Assembly: GCA_013152945.1 (NCBI GenBank)
Contig: JAADFL010000091.1
Location: 1 to 24,134 of the forward strand
From: Deltaproteobacteria bacterium
Lineage (GTDB): Bacteria; Myxococcota_A; JAADFL01
Length of the DNA: 24,134 nucleotides
Direction: 5' to 3'
This document shows positions 1-8,209 of this stretch, one piece after another. Made by a program: the position numbers and the translations under genes. The notes beneath the pieces are model-generated. The model made no database searches. It was not told the DNA's origin and was given only the letters and a program-made list of their open reading frames with translations. Each line of letters starts with the position of its first letter. Within the stretch, counting starts at the first letter, position 1.

Positions 1-47
1 GGTGTCAAGTATTGTATGCACAGAACAAAGGCTTGTTGCCGAAATAT

Positions 48-76
48 TTGACGCTGCCGCCTTTTTTTGCTAAGGT
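48..76 (+). promoter_or_regulatory. candidate sigma70-type promoter for the PilZ gene
   Basis: A TTGACG hexamer at 48-53 is followed, after exactly 17 bases, by TAAGGT at 71-76. The -35 match is good and the -10 match is weak. The Shine-Dalgarno sequence and the ATG at 101 follow within 25 bases, so the leader would be very short. The call rests only on hexamers and spacing. Confidence 0.35.
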
Positions 77-100
77 TTCGCAACCAAAAGGAGGGGAGAC

Positions 101-472
101 ATGGGATTTCAAAAAGATTCGGAAAAAAGAGTGCGCTTGAGACGTAAGGCTGCGGTTCCCGTGCGTTACGAAAGCAAGACCATGAGCCTGATCGACACGA
201 GCGAAGACATCTCCGAAGGCGGCGTATTCGTCAACTCTCCATTATTGGACGAAGTCGGAACACGTGCGGATATCGAAATCGTGGTTCCGGGTTCGGGCAT
301 GGTCCTCCGGACAAAGGGCAAGGTCCGCTGGCATACGCCTGTAGGCAACCTTCATCATGATGATCCAAAACTCTCGGGCATGGGTATCGAGTTCACGAAC
401 ATCGAGCCTTGGGCCGCAGCTCTGCTCAGGGACTGGGTTTTAAACGGCAACGGGCAAGTGGGTAACAGTTAG
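101..472 (+). CDS. PilZ domain protein (c-di-GMP-binding type)
   Basis: This 123-residue protein is essentially one PilZ domain. Such domains bind cyclic di-GMP and pass the signal to motility, polysaccharide or regulatory partners. The two ligand-binding signatures are visible: arginines spaced RxxxR near residues 10-14, and the [D/N]xSxxG motif as DISEGG at 36-41. A beta-barrel-like stretch follows, ending in a GMGIEF strand typical of PilZ C-termini. There is no signal peptide or membrane segment, so it should be cytoplasmic. The short, stand-alone form with a basic N-terminus resembles the PilZ paralogues that are abundant in myxobacteria. A strong AAGGAGGGG ribosome site lies just upstream of the ATG. 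It is a single-gene unit, and no partner domain shows its output. Confidence 0.9.
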   Translation: MGFQKDSEKRVRLRRKAAVPVRYESKTMSLIDTSEDISEGGVFVNSPLLDEVGTRADIEIVVPGSGMVLRTKGKVRWHTPVGNLHHDDPKLSGMGIEFTNIEPWAAALLRDWVLNGNGQVGNS

Positions 473-737
473 CAGAAAAATTTGGAATCAAACATTCCTT
501 TATTGTCGAGCCGGGTACAATATCTTTGGAGCAACTCTCAATAATAATTTCAGTTAAAAATTTTTCCATCGAAACCGGAGAATCATTGAAGATTTTGTGA
601 CTTCCTCCCCGTTTTTCCGCCATACATATACGGCATTGGATTCCATACGACACAGGGCTTCCGGGGTAACTTTTTTCGCATCGCTGTGACAAGCATCATT
701 ACCGGCTGAGCAAACAGCGCGAATAGATCGTGCCTGG
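426..737 (-). pseudogene. possible frameshifted coding remnant, family unknown
   Basis: Between the convergent PilZ and GATase-like genes, two minus-strand frames look protein-like and join end to end. The upstream frame reads ...TPEALCRMESNAVYVW and then NGEEVTK. The downstream frame reads IFNDSPVSMEKFLTEIIIES and then CSKDIVPGSTIKEC. The junction is a run of four A's on the minus strand (plus positions 593-596), and one extra A would make a continuous frame across it. No start codon with a ribosome site is apparent, and the 5' part of the frame enters the GATase-like gene. A decayed gene, a sequencing indel or chance are all possible. I do not recognise the family. Confidence 0.3.
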
Positions 738-750
738 TCCGCACCACGGT

Positions 751-1542
751 CTAAAGTTTTCCCTGGACCAGGAACCTTATCAACCTGCACCAGAATTTTG
801 AATATCCTGCCCACGAGAGCATGGTGCCCACCCAGGTCGGCCCGCAATCCGAGGCAAAGGCGCATGTCGTGCCCTTGCCCCAGCTTGTTATGACGAGCAA
901 CGGATCCCCACTATCGGTTTCCAACAGCACTCTCGAACCGGGCTTGGCCTTCAACACGTTGTACCCGGCGAACAATACCTCGTCCCAGGCAGTCAGCCCT
1001 GTCAACACGGGATGCCCGGGCTCCAAGACTTTTACACCCGCGCCTTCGGGCGTCTCTTTTCGATCATCCCCGTCTTTTATGACAACAGGCAAGACTTCTT
1101 CCAACGGACTGCCATGGTACCTGGCCTGTCCGCCAAAACCGCCAAAGCTGAACCACCCCCCGATCATCAGAAGCACGCCGCCATTCTCCACGTATTCCTT
1201 GATCATGTTCAACCTGTTGGGTCCGGGTGGCATCTGCTTCGGATCGGAATACAGCAGGAGCGTGTCCGCGGTAATATCCGACAATACGATCGCATCGTAC
1301 AATGCAAAATCACGGGCACTGACCGGCAACAACTCGGAAATTTCGCCGGATGCAACGTGTGTGACCTCGATGGCTCCATCCGAACCAAGGGCGCTCCTTA
1401 AATGCAATGATTCATCCATTCGTCCCCCGGACAGGTAAAGGCCGACGCCGGGACTGGTAAGAAAGTGGCCTGTCTGGGTATCACCCACGTACAATACATG
1501 GAGCCGTTTACGGTTATCCTCTTTGGTATTGTTATTACTCAT
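751..1542 (-). CDS. putative class I glutamine amidotransferase-like protein (PF07090-type)
   Basis: This 263-residue soluble protein resembles the 'putative glutamine amidotransferase' family (PF07090), whose members have a class I GATase/flavodoxin-like fold but mostly unknown reactions. Visible signs are an N-terminal strand (LHVLYVGD), a central IVLSDITADTLLL segment, and the glycine-rich ENGGVLLMIGGWFSFGGFGG near residues 120-140, which matches the conserved core of that family. A C-terminal WGKGTTCAFASDCGPTW segment follows. I see no canonical GATase nucleophile-elbow cysteine (GxCxG), so amidotransferase activity should not be assumed. An AGGAG site lies 8 bases before the ATG. The start overlaps the stop of the upstream cation transporter as ATGA, so the two genes are probably co-translated. 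Confidence 0.72.
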   Translation of the reverse strand: MSNNNTKEDNRKRLHVLYVGDTQTGHFLTSPGVGLYLSGGRMDESLHLRSALGSDGAIEVTHVASGEISELLPVSARDFALYDAIVLSDITADTLLLYSDPKQMPPGPNRLNMIKEYVENGGVLLMIGGWFSFGGFGGQARYHGSPLEEVLPVVIKDGDDRKETPEGAGVKVLEPGHPVLTGLTAWDEVLFAGYNVLKAKPGSRVLLETDSGDPLLVITSWGKGTTCAFASDCGPTWVGTMLSWAGYSKFWCRLIRFLVQGKL

Positions 1543-2684
1543 TCCCTGTTCTCCTGTTCCTCATCAAATACCACGGACAACCTTGTGTCCTGGTAATTCT
1601 GTTTCAAGCCATGTAAAAGTTCGCCCATTAATATATTTTTGTCACCCGACTCAACACTGATATGACATATCACGTTCATCTCCAGGGATGAACCCAGCAT
1701 TCCGATTTTTTTCAACTTGTACTTGCCGCCGGAACCATCCAGGATTTTATCCACCAAATCCCTGACTTCGCCGAGTCTCGGGTGATTGGCATTGACGGGA
1801 TCAATATGCACGACCGCGCGAGCCGTCTTTCCAGTGCTTATCCTGTCTTCCACCTTGTGCACCATGGTATGCAGATTCATGGCCGTCATATCGGGCGGCA
1901 CCTCCAGGTGCAGGGAAACGTACCTGGTATCACCGTAATGATGTATGGTTATTTCGTGAACTCCGAGCACTCCCGGTACGGACATTGCAATATTTTTTAT
2001 CTCGTCCACTTCTTCCTCCTCGGGAGGAGTACCCAGAAGTGAATCTATCGCCCTTCTGCCTACATCGACGGCTATCTTTACTATGAACAGACTCACGCAG
2101 ATTCCGATCCAACCGTCAACTCCCCGGAAGCCCAAGATCTCGGCCGACATGCCGCCGGCAACCATTAGGGTGGCAATGGCATCACTCCGATGGTGCCATC
2201 CGTCGGCCTCGAGCGCCTGGTGATTGTAATCCCTGCCGAGACGCAGGGAAAATCTTGCAAGAATTTCCTTGATGGGCGCTGTCCCGGCCACCACCGCCAC
2301 GATCCACCAGGTTGCATGAAGAGATGCCGGGTTCAACACTCGTTCTAGTGAGGCCTTGCCGAACTCCACGCCGGCGGTTGCCAAAAGAACGGCTATCACC
2401 AGGGACGATACTGTTTCGGCCCTGCCATGGCCAAAAGGATGCTCTACGTCCGGCGGCCTGGTAGCAATGTACGAACCCATTACCAGCACGAGTGAAGTCA
2501 ATGAATCCGCCAGGGTGTGTACCGCGTCCGCGACCAATGCGATACTTCCGGTCATTACACCGAGAGCGATTTTAAGGCCGAAAAGCAGGAGGTTCACTCC
2601 CACGCTCACCCAGCCTGCGAATATTCCAACTTCGTGTTTCGTCCTTGGCATCACTGGATTGTCCGGTTCTCGAAATTCCTGCAA
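1539..2684 (-). CDS. cation diffusion facilitator (CDF) family metal transporter
   Basis: CDF proteins are inner-membrane antiporters that exchange cytoplasmic Zn, Fe, Mn, Co or Cd for protons. Both halves of the transport site are present: HTLAD in the second membrane helix and HHRSD in the fifth, each giving HxxxD. The family motif FGHGRAETVSSL follows the third helix. A canonical cytoplasmic dimerisation domain runs to the conserved HIDP near residue 294. About 85 further residues follow (GKYKLKKIGMLGSSLEMNVI and on to EEQENRE), longer than the roughly 300-residue family norm. The boundary uses a TTG codon; an ATG at 2651, giving PRTKHEVG after the Met, is an equally good start because neither has a clear ribosome site. 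Metal specificity cannot be read from the sequence. Confidence 0.92.
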   Translation of the reverse strand: MQEFREPDNPVMPRTKHEVGIFAGWVSVGVNLLLFGLKIALGVMTGSIALVADAVHTLADSLTSLVLVMGSYIATRPPDVEHPFGHGRAETVSSLVIAVLLATAGVEFGKASLERVLNPASLHATWWIVAVVAGTAPIKEILARFSLRLGRDYNHQALEADGWHHRSDAIATLMVAGGMSAEILGFRGVDGWIGICVSLFIVKIAVDVGRRAIDSLLGTPPEEEEVDEIKNIAMSVPGVLGVHEITIHHYGDTRYVSLHLEVPPDMTAMNLHTMVHKVEDRISTGKTARAVVHIDPVNANHPRLGEVRDLVDKILDGSGGKYKLKKIGMLGSSLEMNVICHISVESGDKNILMGELLHGLKQNYQDTRLSVVFDEEQENRE

Positions 2685-2804
2685 AATGACATCTCGATAC
2701 CAATCTCTCTTGGCTTTTCACTCTTGTTGACTTATTAACATCAGGTATTCCATTCGGATAGTCAAGCCGATTGAAAAGTTTGAAAGAATTCACGGGAGAA
2801 TGGG

Positions 2805-3971
2805 ATGAAAGCGAAAGTCGTTGTCATGGGATGCGGCAGGATAGGTTCAACTGTCTGCAGGGACCTGGCACGTTCGAACAATCTCGAAATAACCGCGGTA
2901 GATACGAATCGCAGGGCCCTCTCGACCCTTGAAGGATTTTCGAATATCCGTTTGCGGCAAGCAGGTCTCATGGATCGGGATAGTATCCGCGGGATCTTGT
3001 CCCGGGCGGACCTGGTTGTGGACGCATTGCCCGGAAGGTTCGGCATGACCGCACTCAGGAGCTTGATAGAGGCTGCCAAGCCTGTCGTCGATGTCTCGTT
3101 CATGCCGGAAAATCCATTCGACTTGGACCGGGCCGCAAGAGAAAAGAGAGTTACGGTCATAGTCGACGCCGGCGTGGCTCCGGGGCTCAGTCACATACTG
3201 GCTGCTACGAGCTGCCGGGGCATGGATCGTGTAAAGAGAATAACTATCCTGGTTGGAGGCGTCCCGCAGAAACCGAGACCTCCATGGAACTATTTCACTG
3301 TATTCTCACTCGAAGACCTATTGGAGGAATATGTCAGGCCGGCCAGGATGGTAAGGCATGGTCAAAAGGTCGATATTGATCCCCTGTCGAAAATCGAGAA
3401 GATCGAACTCCCCCAACTTGGTAATTTCGAGGCCTTTTACAGCGACGGCCTTCGCACATTGATCGAAACCATTAAGGCCGAGTACATCGAAGAACTGACC
3501 TTGCGACACCCCGGCCACCTCGAACTCATACGCGTGTTGAAAGATTCAGGGTTCCTGTCCGGCAAGGAAATCGCCGGAGAATCAGGTCCTGTCATTCCAC
3601 TGGAATTTACCGCCCGCCTGCTGAAAGAGGCATGGAGACCTTTACCGAACGACATGGACATGACTATACTTCAAGTATCCGTCGAAGCGTCACAAGATGG
3701 GGAAGAACAACGAATAACCCACCACATGGTGGACAGGCAGGAGCAGGATCCGGACGGGCGAAATCACGGTATACCCTCCATGTCCAGGACTACCGGATAT
3801 ACCTGCGCATCTCTCGTTCGCCTTTACCTCGAAGGCATGGTTGAAAAAAAGGGTATTGTTCCACCGGAAGAAATCGGTTCAAACAAAGAATGCGTTTCTT
3901 TTATTTTGAGCGATCTATCGAAAAGGGGAATCAAGATAGAAACCGGGACCGTTACAGGTTCCATCAAATAA
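2805..3971 (+). CDS. saccharopine dehydrogenase-like NAD(P)-dependent oxidoreductase
   Basis: The 388-residue protein starts with a Rossmann fold carrying GCGRIGS at residues 9-15, a GxGxxG dinucleotide site. A conserved DALPGRFG loop and the family segment VDAGVAPGLSHI follow. The C-terminal half matches saccharopine reductase/lysine 6-dehydrogenase relatives, including SMSRTTGYTCASL and a KGIVPPEEIG element. The family makes or cleaves secondary amines or imines with NAD(P)H (lysine, homospermidine or carboxynorspermidine metabolism). The substrate cannot be assigned here because no lysine or polyamine genes are adjacent. GGGAGA lies just before the ATG. The gene diverges from the CDF gene, and its last 8 bases overlap the 3' end of the convergent DUF58 gene. 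Confidence 0.88.
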   Translation: MKAKVVVMGCGRIGSTVCRDLARSNNLEITAVDTNRRALSTLEGFSNIRLRQAGLMDRDSIRGILSRADLVVDALPGRFGMTALRSLIEAAKPVVDVSFMPENPFDLDRAAREKRVTVIVDAGVAPGLSHILAATSCRGMDRVKRITILVGGVPQKPRPPWNYFTVFSLEDLLEEYVRPARMVRHGQKVDIDPLSKIEKIELPQLGNFEAFYSDGLRTLIETIKAEYIEELTLRHPGHLELIRVLKDSGFLSGKEIAGESGPVIPLEFTARLLKEAWRPLPNDMDMTILQVSVEASQDGEEQRITHHMVDRQEQDPDGRNHGIPSMSRTTGYTCASLVRLYLEGMVEKKGIVPPEEIGSNKECVSFILSDLSKRGIKIETGTVTGSIK

Positions 3972-5361
3972 TCCCTTTCGACTTGATTTGCAGGTAGGTC
4001 GTTACCAATACACTTGGAGCCCTTTCCGCATCCACGTCGATTACCATGCACTTGGAGGCGATTGCCTTCACAGCCTCCCTTCTGTAGTCGAGCAATCTCG
4101 ATGCAGCCACCTTCCTGTACACGCCTTCCATATCTCTCGGAAACAAACCGGCGGCCGCAGCCATCGACGGGTCATGGATGAGAGTACAGAGCACCACATG
4201 TTTTTTTGAAAGCATGGAAATAGCACCACCCAGGTTGCGGGCCTCGATAGCATCTCTGACCTGTGTCAAGATCACGACAAGGCTGCGCCTTTCAAGCATT
4301 CGCTCCATTGAGCCCACACATGAAGCAAGGTCCGGCTCCACGGGTCTCGGGTTAAGATCGAAAAAAGTCCGGGCAAGCCGCCCGGCGGCACCCGGGGGCC
4401 TGCAAGGGGCAAGCAACTTTTCCACTTCATTTGAATACGCCGCACCGCCTACACTATCTCCGTATGCCTCAGCCACGTTGGCCAGAGCCAACGAAGCCTT
4501 CAGGGACACGTCCAATCTCGTAACCTTACGGCCCAATCCTGCAGGGACGGACATCATCCTCCGTCCAATGTCCAGCAGTATCAATACCCTTTGGCTTTGT
4601 TCCTCCGCCATCTCCCTGACAATCAAGGCACCGTGCCTGGCCGTTGCTTTCCAGTCGACCCTCGAAGGCTCATCACCTTCCATGTACGGCCTCAAATATG
4701 CAAATTCACCCCTGCGAACCGCGGAATGTACAGGCCTTGCTCCCACCGCCCGTACAGCCCGCGACCGGGCTGCGGCAAGATACCTGCCGGTTCCCCTGAA
4801 GTCCGGAAACACATCCATGACGCGGCGTGTGTCATGTACTGCCGCGATCCATGCAAGACCAAGCATGGTCCTATGCTTTACTATGATTGAACCGAAGTGG
4901 TGTCGCCCTCTTTGACTTGCCTCCAGCTTGTATTCAAGGAAATCCCTGCCTCCGGCTTGAAGGGTTACAACGAATTCATTGCCGTTGTAATCAAGGCTCA
5001 ACGGAGGTTCGTCCCTGATGATCAGCTCCGCTTTTCTCGCCCCGGGGTTGTACAGCTCGAGTCTGACGTTGCAAGATCCGTTGAGAGGCAACAACGAAGG
5101 ACAATCCCTTTTAACGGTTATAGTCATATCCCTTTTCAGCAAATATATATCCAGAGCAAATATGCCCAAAATCACGACGTGAACAGGCAATGTCACCGCT
5201 AAAACAGCATCCATATACAAACCTGCAAAAGTCGAAACGGCAAGAACAAACAAAAAGACCAACGCCCTCTTATCAAGCGCCGTCCCCGAAGAATGAAAAT
5301 GCTCTGTCGAAAAAGAGCCAGCAACGGTTTCGGTCACTGCCTTGCTCGCAATATTACTCAA
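3964..5361 (-). CDS. DUF58 domain membrane protein (MoxR-associated)
   Basis: DUF58 proteins are vWA-like partners of MoxR AAA+ ATPases and act at the membrane in poorly defined assembly or envelope functions. Hydrophobic segments span about residues 32-75. The signature follows at about 218-260: GEFAYLRPYMEGDEPSR, then VDWKATARHG, then IVREMAEEQ. The vWA-like strand VLILLDIGRRM comes next. The start chosen is TTG at 5361 because AAGGA sits 7 bases upstream. It gives 465 residues and an 8-base overlap with moxR. A longer frame from 5451 would run deep inside moxR and adds residues with no family character. This is the last gene of the six-gene unit, and its stop overlaps the convergent oxidoreductase gene. 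Confidence 0.9.
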   Translation of the reverse strand: MSNIASKAVTETVAGSFSTEHFHSSGTALDKRALVFLFVLAVSTFAGLYMDAVLAVTLPVHVVILGIFALDIYLLKRDMTITVKRDCPSLLPLNGSCNVRLELYNPGARKAELIIRDEPPLSLDYNGNEFVVTLQAGGRDFLEYKLEASQRGRHHFGSIIVKHRTMLGLAWIAAVHDTRRVMDVFPDFRGTGRYLAAARSRAVRAVGARPVHSAVRRGEFAYLRPYMEGDEPSRVDWKATARHGALIVREMAEEQSQRVLILLDIGRRMMSVPAGLGRKVTRLDVSLKASLALANVAEAYGDSVGGAAYSNEVEKLLAPCRPPGAAGRLARTFFDLNPRPVEPDLASCVGSMERMLERRSLVVILTQVRDAIEARNLGGAISMLSKKHVVLCTLIHDPSMAAAAGLFPRDMEGVYRKVAASRLLDYRREAVKAIASKCMVIDVDAERAPSVLVTTYLQIKSKGII

Positions 5362-6373
5362 TTGTGAGTCCTTCAATTTTCTCTGAACCGCTTCCCGAAC
5401 CGGCTTCCACGGTCTTTCTCGGCACCTCAACTGTTTCCAGCAACCCGGCAATCACCGCGTCCGTATTCAAACCTTCCATTTCCTGCTCCGGTGAAAGAGC
5501 CAGCCTGTGTCTCAACACGGGATAACACATTCGTTTCACGTGATCAGGAATGACGAAAGGATATCCCTTCAACGCCGCAAGCGTCCTGGAGGATCGTAAC
5601 AGGTGTACACCTGCTCGCGGCCCCGCGCCATGAAAAAGGTCCGGCCATGCCCTTGTCTTTTGCACCAGGTTGACTATGTATTCAAGAATAGAATCATCCA
5701 CCCTTGCCTCCTCGGCGGCTGCTGCAGCTCGAATAAAGCCGGATGCATCCACCGACCTATGAATACCGGCCGTGACCCCGAGTCTTGCCGGATCGAAGCC
5801 GTCCCTGTGCCTCTTGAGCATCTCGATTTCATTCGCCTTTGCCAAGTCGCTTACAATGCTCTTGAACATGAACCTGTCCAACTCGGACTCGGGCAAGGGA
5901 TACGTTCCCTCGTGCTCCATTGGGTTCTGCGTTGCCATTACCAGGAAAGGCTTCGGAAGATCGTGCTTCCTGCCGTCAAGTGTAACGGCCCCCTCTTCCA
6001 TTGCTTCAAGCAACGCAGCCTGAGTCTTTGCAGGAGCCCGGTTCAATTCATCCGCCAACAGAACATTGACGAAAACAGGCCCTTTCCTGAAAGACCAGGT
6101 CTTTTTATTCTGGTCGAATATATAGGTGCCGGTAATATCGCTCGGCATCAAGTCCGGCGTGAATTGTATCCTTCCCCACACGAGATCCAGGCATTCGGCC
6201 AGTGTCCTCACGATAAGGGTTTTTCCTGTTCCAGGCGGACCTTCGATCAACATGTGCCCGCCTGAAAGCAAGGCAACCATCAGTTCTTCGATCAGAAGGT
6301 CATGGCCTACAACCGCCTTTTTCAATTCCGAATTGAGAATGTCTGAAAAACTTTTTGCCGTATCAATCGACAT
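5354..6373 (-). CDS. MoxR family AAA+ ATPase
   Basis: MoxR ATPases are AAA+ chaperones that use ATP to mature or load metal cofactors onto vWA/DUF58 partners. In the 339-residue form chosen here, the Walker A GPPGTGKT is at about 45-52. Walker B with its extension, VLLADELNRAPAKTQ, is at about 104-118, and sensor 1, MATQNPMEHEGTYPLPES, starts near 146. The helical lid contains AGPRAGVHLL. An AGAGGG site lies 6 bases before the ATG at 6373; the ATG at 6379 touches the site and is less likely. The reading frame overlaps the end of the DUF4350 gene by 11 bases and the start of the DUF58 gene by 8. Both partners next door are the usual ones for this family. Confidence 0.95.
   Translation of the reverse strand: MSIDTAKSFSDILNSELKKAVVGHDLLIEELMVALLSGGHMLIEGPPGTGKTLIVRTLAECLDLVWGRIQFTPDLMPSDITGTYIFDQNKKTWSFRKGPVFVNVLLADELNRAPAKTQAALLEAMEEGAVTLDGRKHDLPKPFLVMATQNPMEHEGTYPLPESELDRFMFKSIVSDLAKANEIEMLKRHRDGFDPARLGVTAGIHRSVDASGFIRAAAAAEEARVDDSILEYIVNLVQKTRAWPDLFHGAGPRAGVHLLRSSRTLAALKGYPFVIPDHVKRMCYPVLRHRLALSPEQEMEGLNTDAVIAGLLETVEVPRKTVEAGSGSGSEKIEGLTIE
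5369..5373 (-). promoter_or_regulatory. Shine-Dalgarno site fixing the TTG start of the DUF58 gene
   Basis: AAGGA on the minus strand lies 7 bases before TTG (5361-5359), inside the last codons of moxR. This supports a TTG start and translational coupling, rather than the in-frame start codon 90 bases further upstream. Confidence 0.65.
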
Positions 6374-7610
6374 ATTCATCCCTCTTTTGGTTATCGTGTC
6401 CACGGTCCATTATCGCCGCAAAACCCATGGCAAGCCGTAAAATCTCCGGCTTTCGAATTCCGCCGGATAGACTTGCCAATTCGTTTTCAAGCCGGCCGTG
6501 TTTCAGGCCCGCAACCTGTTCGGCGTCCCTAATTATCCGTTCCTTTACAGATATACCCGGGTCAAGGGCATGTAAGTATGCTATTGCATTTTCCCGAAGC
6601 ACCTGGACGGGTAGTTCCCTGTTTCCGATTCGTTCGTACAGGCCGGCCAGTAATTCCACTTCATCCCACTCCTTTCGTTCTCGTTTTATCCTGCCCGACA
6701 CTCTTCCTGTTGGTCGTCCGCGGAGCCACAGGAAAAACATGATCAGGAGGATCAACTCCAGTATGGCCGGACCTGCGGACGAATGCCAAATAACGGAAAA
6801 GACCCCCAGGCCCTTGCCGAGTCCATGGTGATATTCATCGAAACAGATGAGGCCGTTTTGTGCCGCCAAGCCGGCCAATACACGGACCATTGCCGCTGAA
6901 TTCATACGGCCCAGCCCCTTGTTTGTAAAGGGCAACACCTCGGAAAGCACAATCACCAGACCGTCACCATAATCCAAAGAGGCTGCAACGACATTGATCT
7001 CGTTCATTGCCAGGACACTTGCCTCGGACGGAGGGACGAGTCCGACCATTTGGTTCCCCGGCACATCATCTAACTCCGGAAGCCCATTGCCCGGTATTGT
7101 CCAAAAGGGCTCATCCCGTTCCTTTGATCGGCTGTTTTCTTCATCGAAAGAAACCTCCCGTGTTTCACCCTGTTTGTCTGCACTTGTCGTGTAGGTCACG
7201 CCAAAACCGAAAGCGGCCGCAAGTCTTCTCGCCGGCTCACGCGAGTCCAGTACAAGCAGCAACCTCCCCCCGGTTTCCACCCAATGCGAAAGGTCGCGAA
7301 CTTCCAGCCAGGTCAGCTCGATATCCGGTGCAACTATCGCCAATGCGCCTTCGGGCAATCCCGGCCCGACCAATGGCTTTCTTCCTCTATAAGGATACAG
7401 GCCGGTCCTGGATAACAACAAATAAGCGGCCTTAAGCCCATCCGGACTTGTTCCAAAGCTGCTGTAGTCGAGAATACCCGCTACCGGTCCGTTTTTTCGT
7501 TTTCCACCGCCTGTCAAAAGCAATACCACCAGGAGGATGACCACGAGTCCCCATACGAGTACGCTGTCATGCCATCTTGCGGAATTCTTTTTTTCTCGCT
7601 CCTTCATCAT
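6363..7610 (-). CDS. DUF4350 domain-containing membrane protein
   Basis: This 415-residue protein has the DUF4350 layout. One transmembrane helix lies near residues 16-34, followed by an extracytoplasmic flavodoxin/GATase-like domain opening with DYSSFGTSPDGLKAAYLLL. The family motif FDEYHHGLGKG is at about 257-267. A second helix (about 281-296, ILELILLIMFFLWL) precedes a basic cytoplasmic tail. The gene starts with ATG in an ATGA overlap with the preceding gene, with GAGAGG 5 bases upstream. DUF4350 genes commonly sit between DUF4129 and MoxR/DUF58 genes, as here. The biochemical role is unknown; the domain may present a ligand- or protein-binding face outside the inner membrane to a cytoplasmic MoxR-driven partner, which is inference. 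Confidence 0.85.
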   Translation of the reverse strand: MMKEREKKNSARWHDSVLVWGLVVILLVVLLLTGGGKRKNGPVAGILDYSSFGTSPDGLKAAYLLLSRTGLYPYRGRKPLVGPGLPEGALAIVAPDIELTWLEVRDLSHWVETGGRLLLVLDSREPARRLAAAFGFGVTYTTSADKQGETREVSFDEENSRSKERDEPFWTIPGNGLPELDDVPGNQMVGLVPPSEASVLAMNEINVVAASLDYGDGLVIVLSEVLPFTNKGLGRMNSAAMVRVLAGLAAQNGLICFDEYHHGLGKGLGVFSVIWHSSAGPAILELILLIMFFLWLRGRPTGRVSGRIKRERKEWDEVELLAGLYERIGNRELPVQVLRENAIAYLHALDPGISVKERIIRDAEQVAGLKHGRLENELASLSGGIRKPEILRLAMGFAAIMDRGHDNQKRDEYVD

Positions 7611-8209
7611 GCATCCTCTCCAAGGATGTTCCTGCGCAATCTCAATGATTCCATGTAATGTTCCTTAAAGAGTTGCATTCCCGAATAGAGTCCCCTGTCG
7701 GCAAGCTCGGCCATCCGCTGGGTTGCATATGAACCCGCCCTGGTTCCGGTTTCCATGGCCCTTGCCATCTCCTGATTCGTCAGGCTGGTTTGGTAGACTC
7801 CCATGTCCTGTGCCGTGGCGACAAAAACCATGGTCACAGCCCTCCCGAAGTCAGCGGATGCAGCCAGATTTGAAGCAGCCTCCAAGAGCGGGAAAAGCGG
7901 ATACTTGTATTTTTTTTCAGATCTCTTCTTGTCCTTCAATCGGTAAACAACAGGCCGTTTCCTCATTCCCCTCGTGCCCTGAAATATCGCCGTAACGAGC
8001 TTTATCAACACCAGGAAAAGAACCAACGCCGACAGAATGACTATTGCCCAGTACGCCGCCGGGTTGTCCGTTTTTAAACCTTCCAGCGCGTTAACGAGCC
8101 GTAGAAAAAGAGACCATGGATCAAAAAACGGACCTGGACTGAATTCCTTTCTTGAAAGTATCTCTTGCGCAATACTTCGCAGCCGATCCGGATCCAGGTC
8201 CTGTATCAC
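7607..8209 (-). CDS. single-pass membrane protein, DUF4129-like
   Basis: The protein has 200 residues. An amphipathic N-terminus precedes one strong transmembrane helix at about 51-76 (WAIVILSALVLFLVLIKLV). A basic linker with RLKDKKRSEKKYKYP and a cytoplasmic helical domain rich in alanine follow. The final region, SLTNQEMARAME and on to YMESLRLRR, resembles the C-terminal helices of DUF4129 proteins. That assignment leans on context, since DUF4129 proteins are frequent companions of DUF4350, MoxR and DUF58. The start is GTG, overlapping the upstream stop as GTGA with a GGGGGA stretch before it. It lacks the large transglutaminase domain that sometimes carries DUF4129 at its end. Confidence 0.6.
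   Translation of the reverse strand: MIQDLDPDRLRSIAQEILSRKEFSPGPFFDPWSLFLRLVNALEGLKTDNPAAYWAIVILSALVLFLVLIKLVTAIFQGTRGMRKRPVVYRLKDKKRSEKKYKYPLFPLLEAASNLAASADFGRAVTMVFVATAQDMGVYQTSLTNQEMARAMETGTRAGSYATQRMAELADRGLYSGMQLFKEHYMESLRLRRNILGEDA

Noticed and set aside
484-504. A small hairpin GGAAT/ATTCC followed by TTTATT after the PilZ gene
   Set aside because: The 5-base, A+T-containing stem and broken T-run are too weak to call a terminator.
2727-2760. A TTGACT hexamer in the CDF/oxidoreductase gap
   Set aside because: No acceptable -10 lies 16-19 bases downstream, so a promoter is not supported.
4178-4915. A 245-codon plus-strand open frame opposite the DUF58 gene
   Set aside because: It is antisense to a conserved protein with signature motifs. 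It has no ribosome site and shows low-complexity serine/alanine sequence.
5362-5451. A longer N-terminus for the DUF58 protein (start at 5451)
   Set aside because: The extra 30 residues overlap moxR in another frame, look unlike the family and lack a ribosome site. TTG at 5361 has AAGGA at good spacing.
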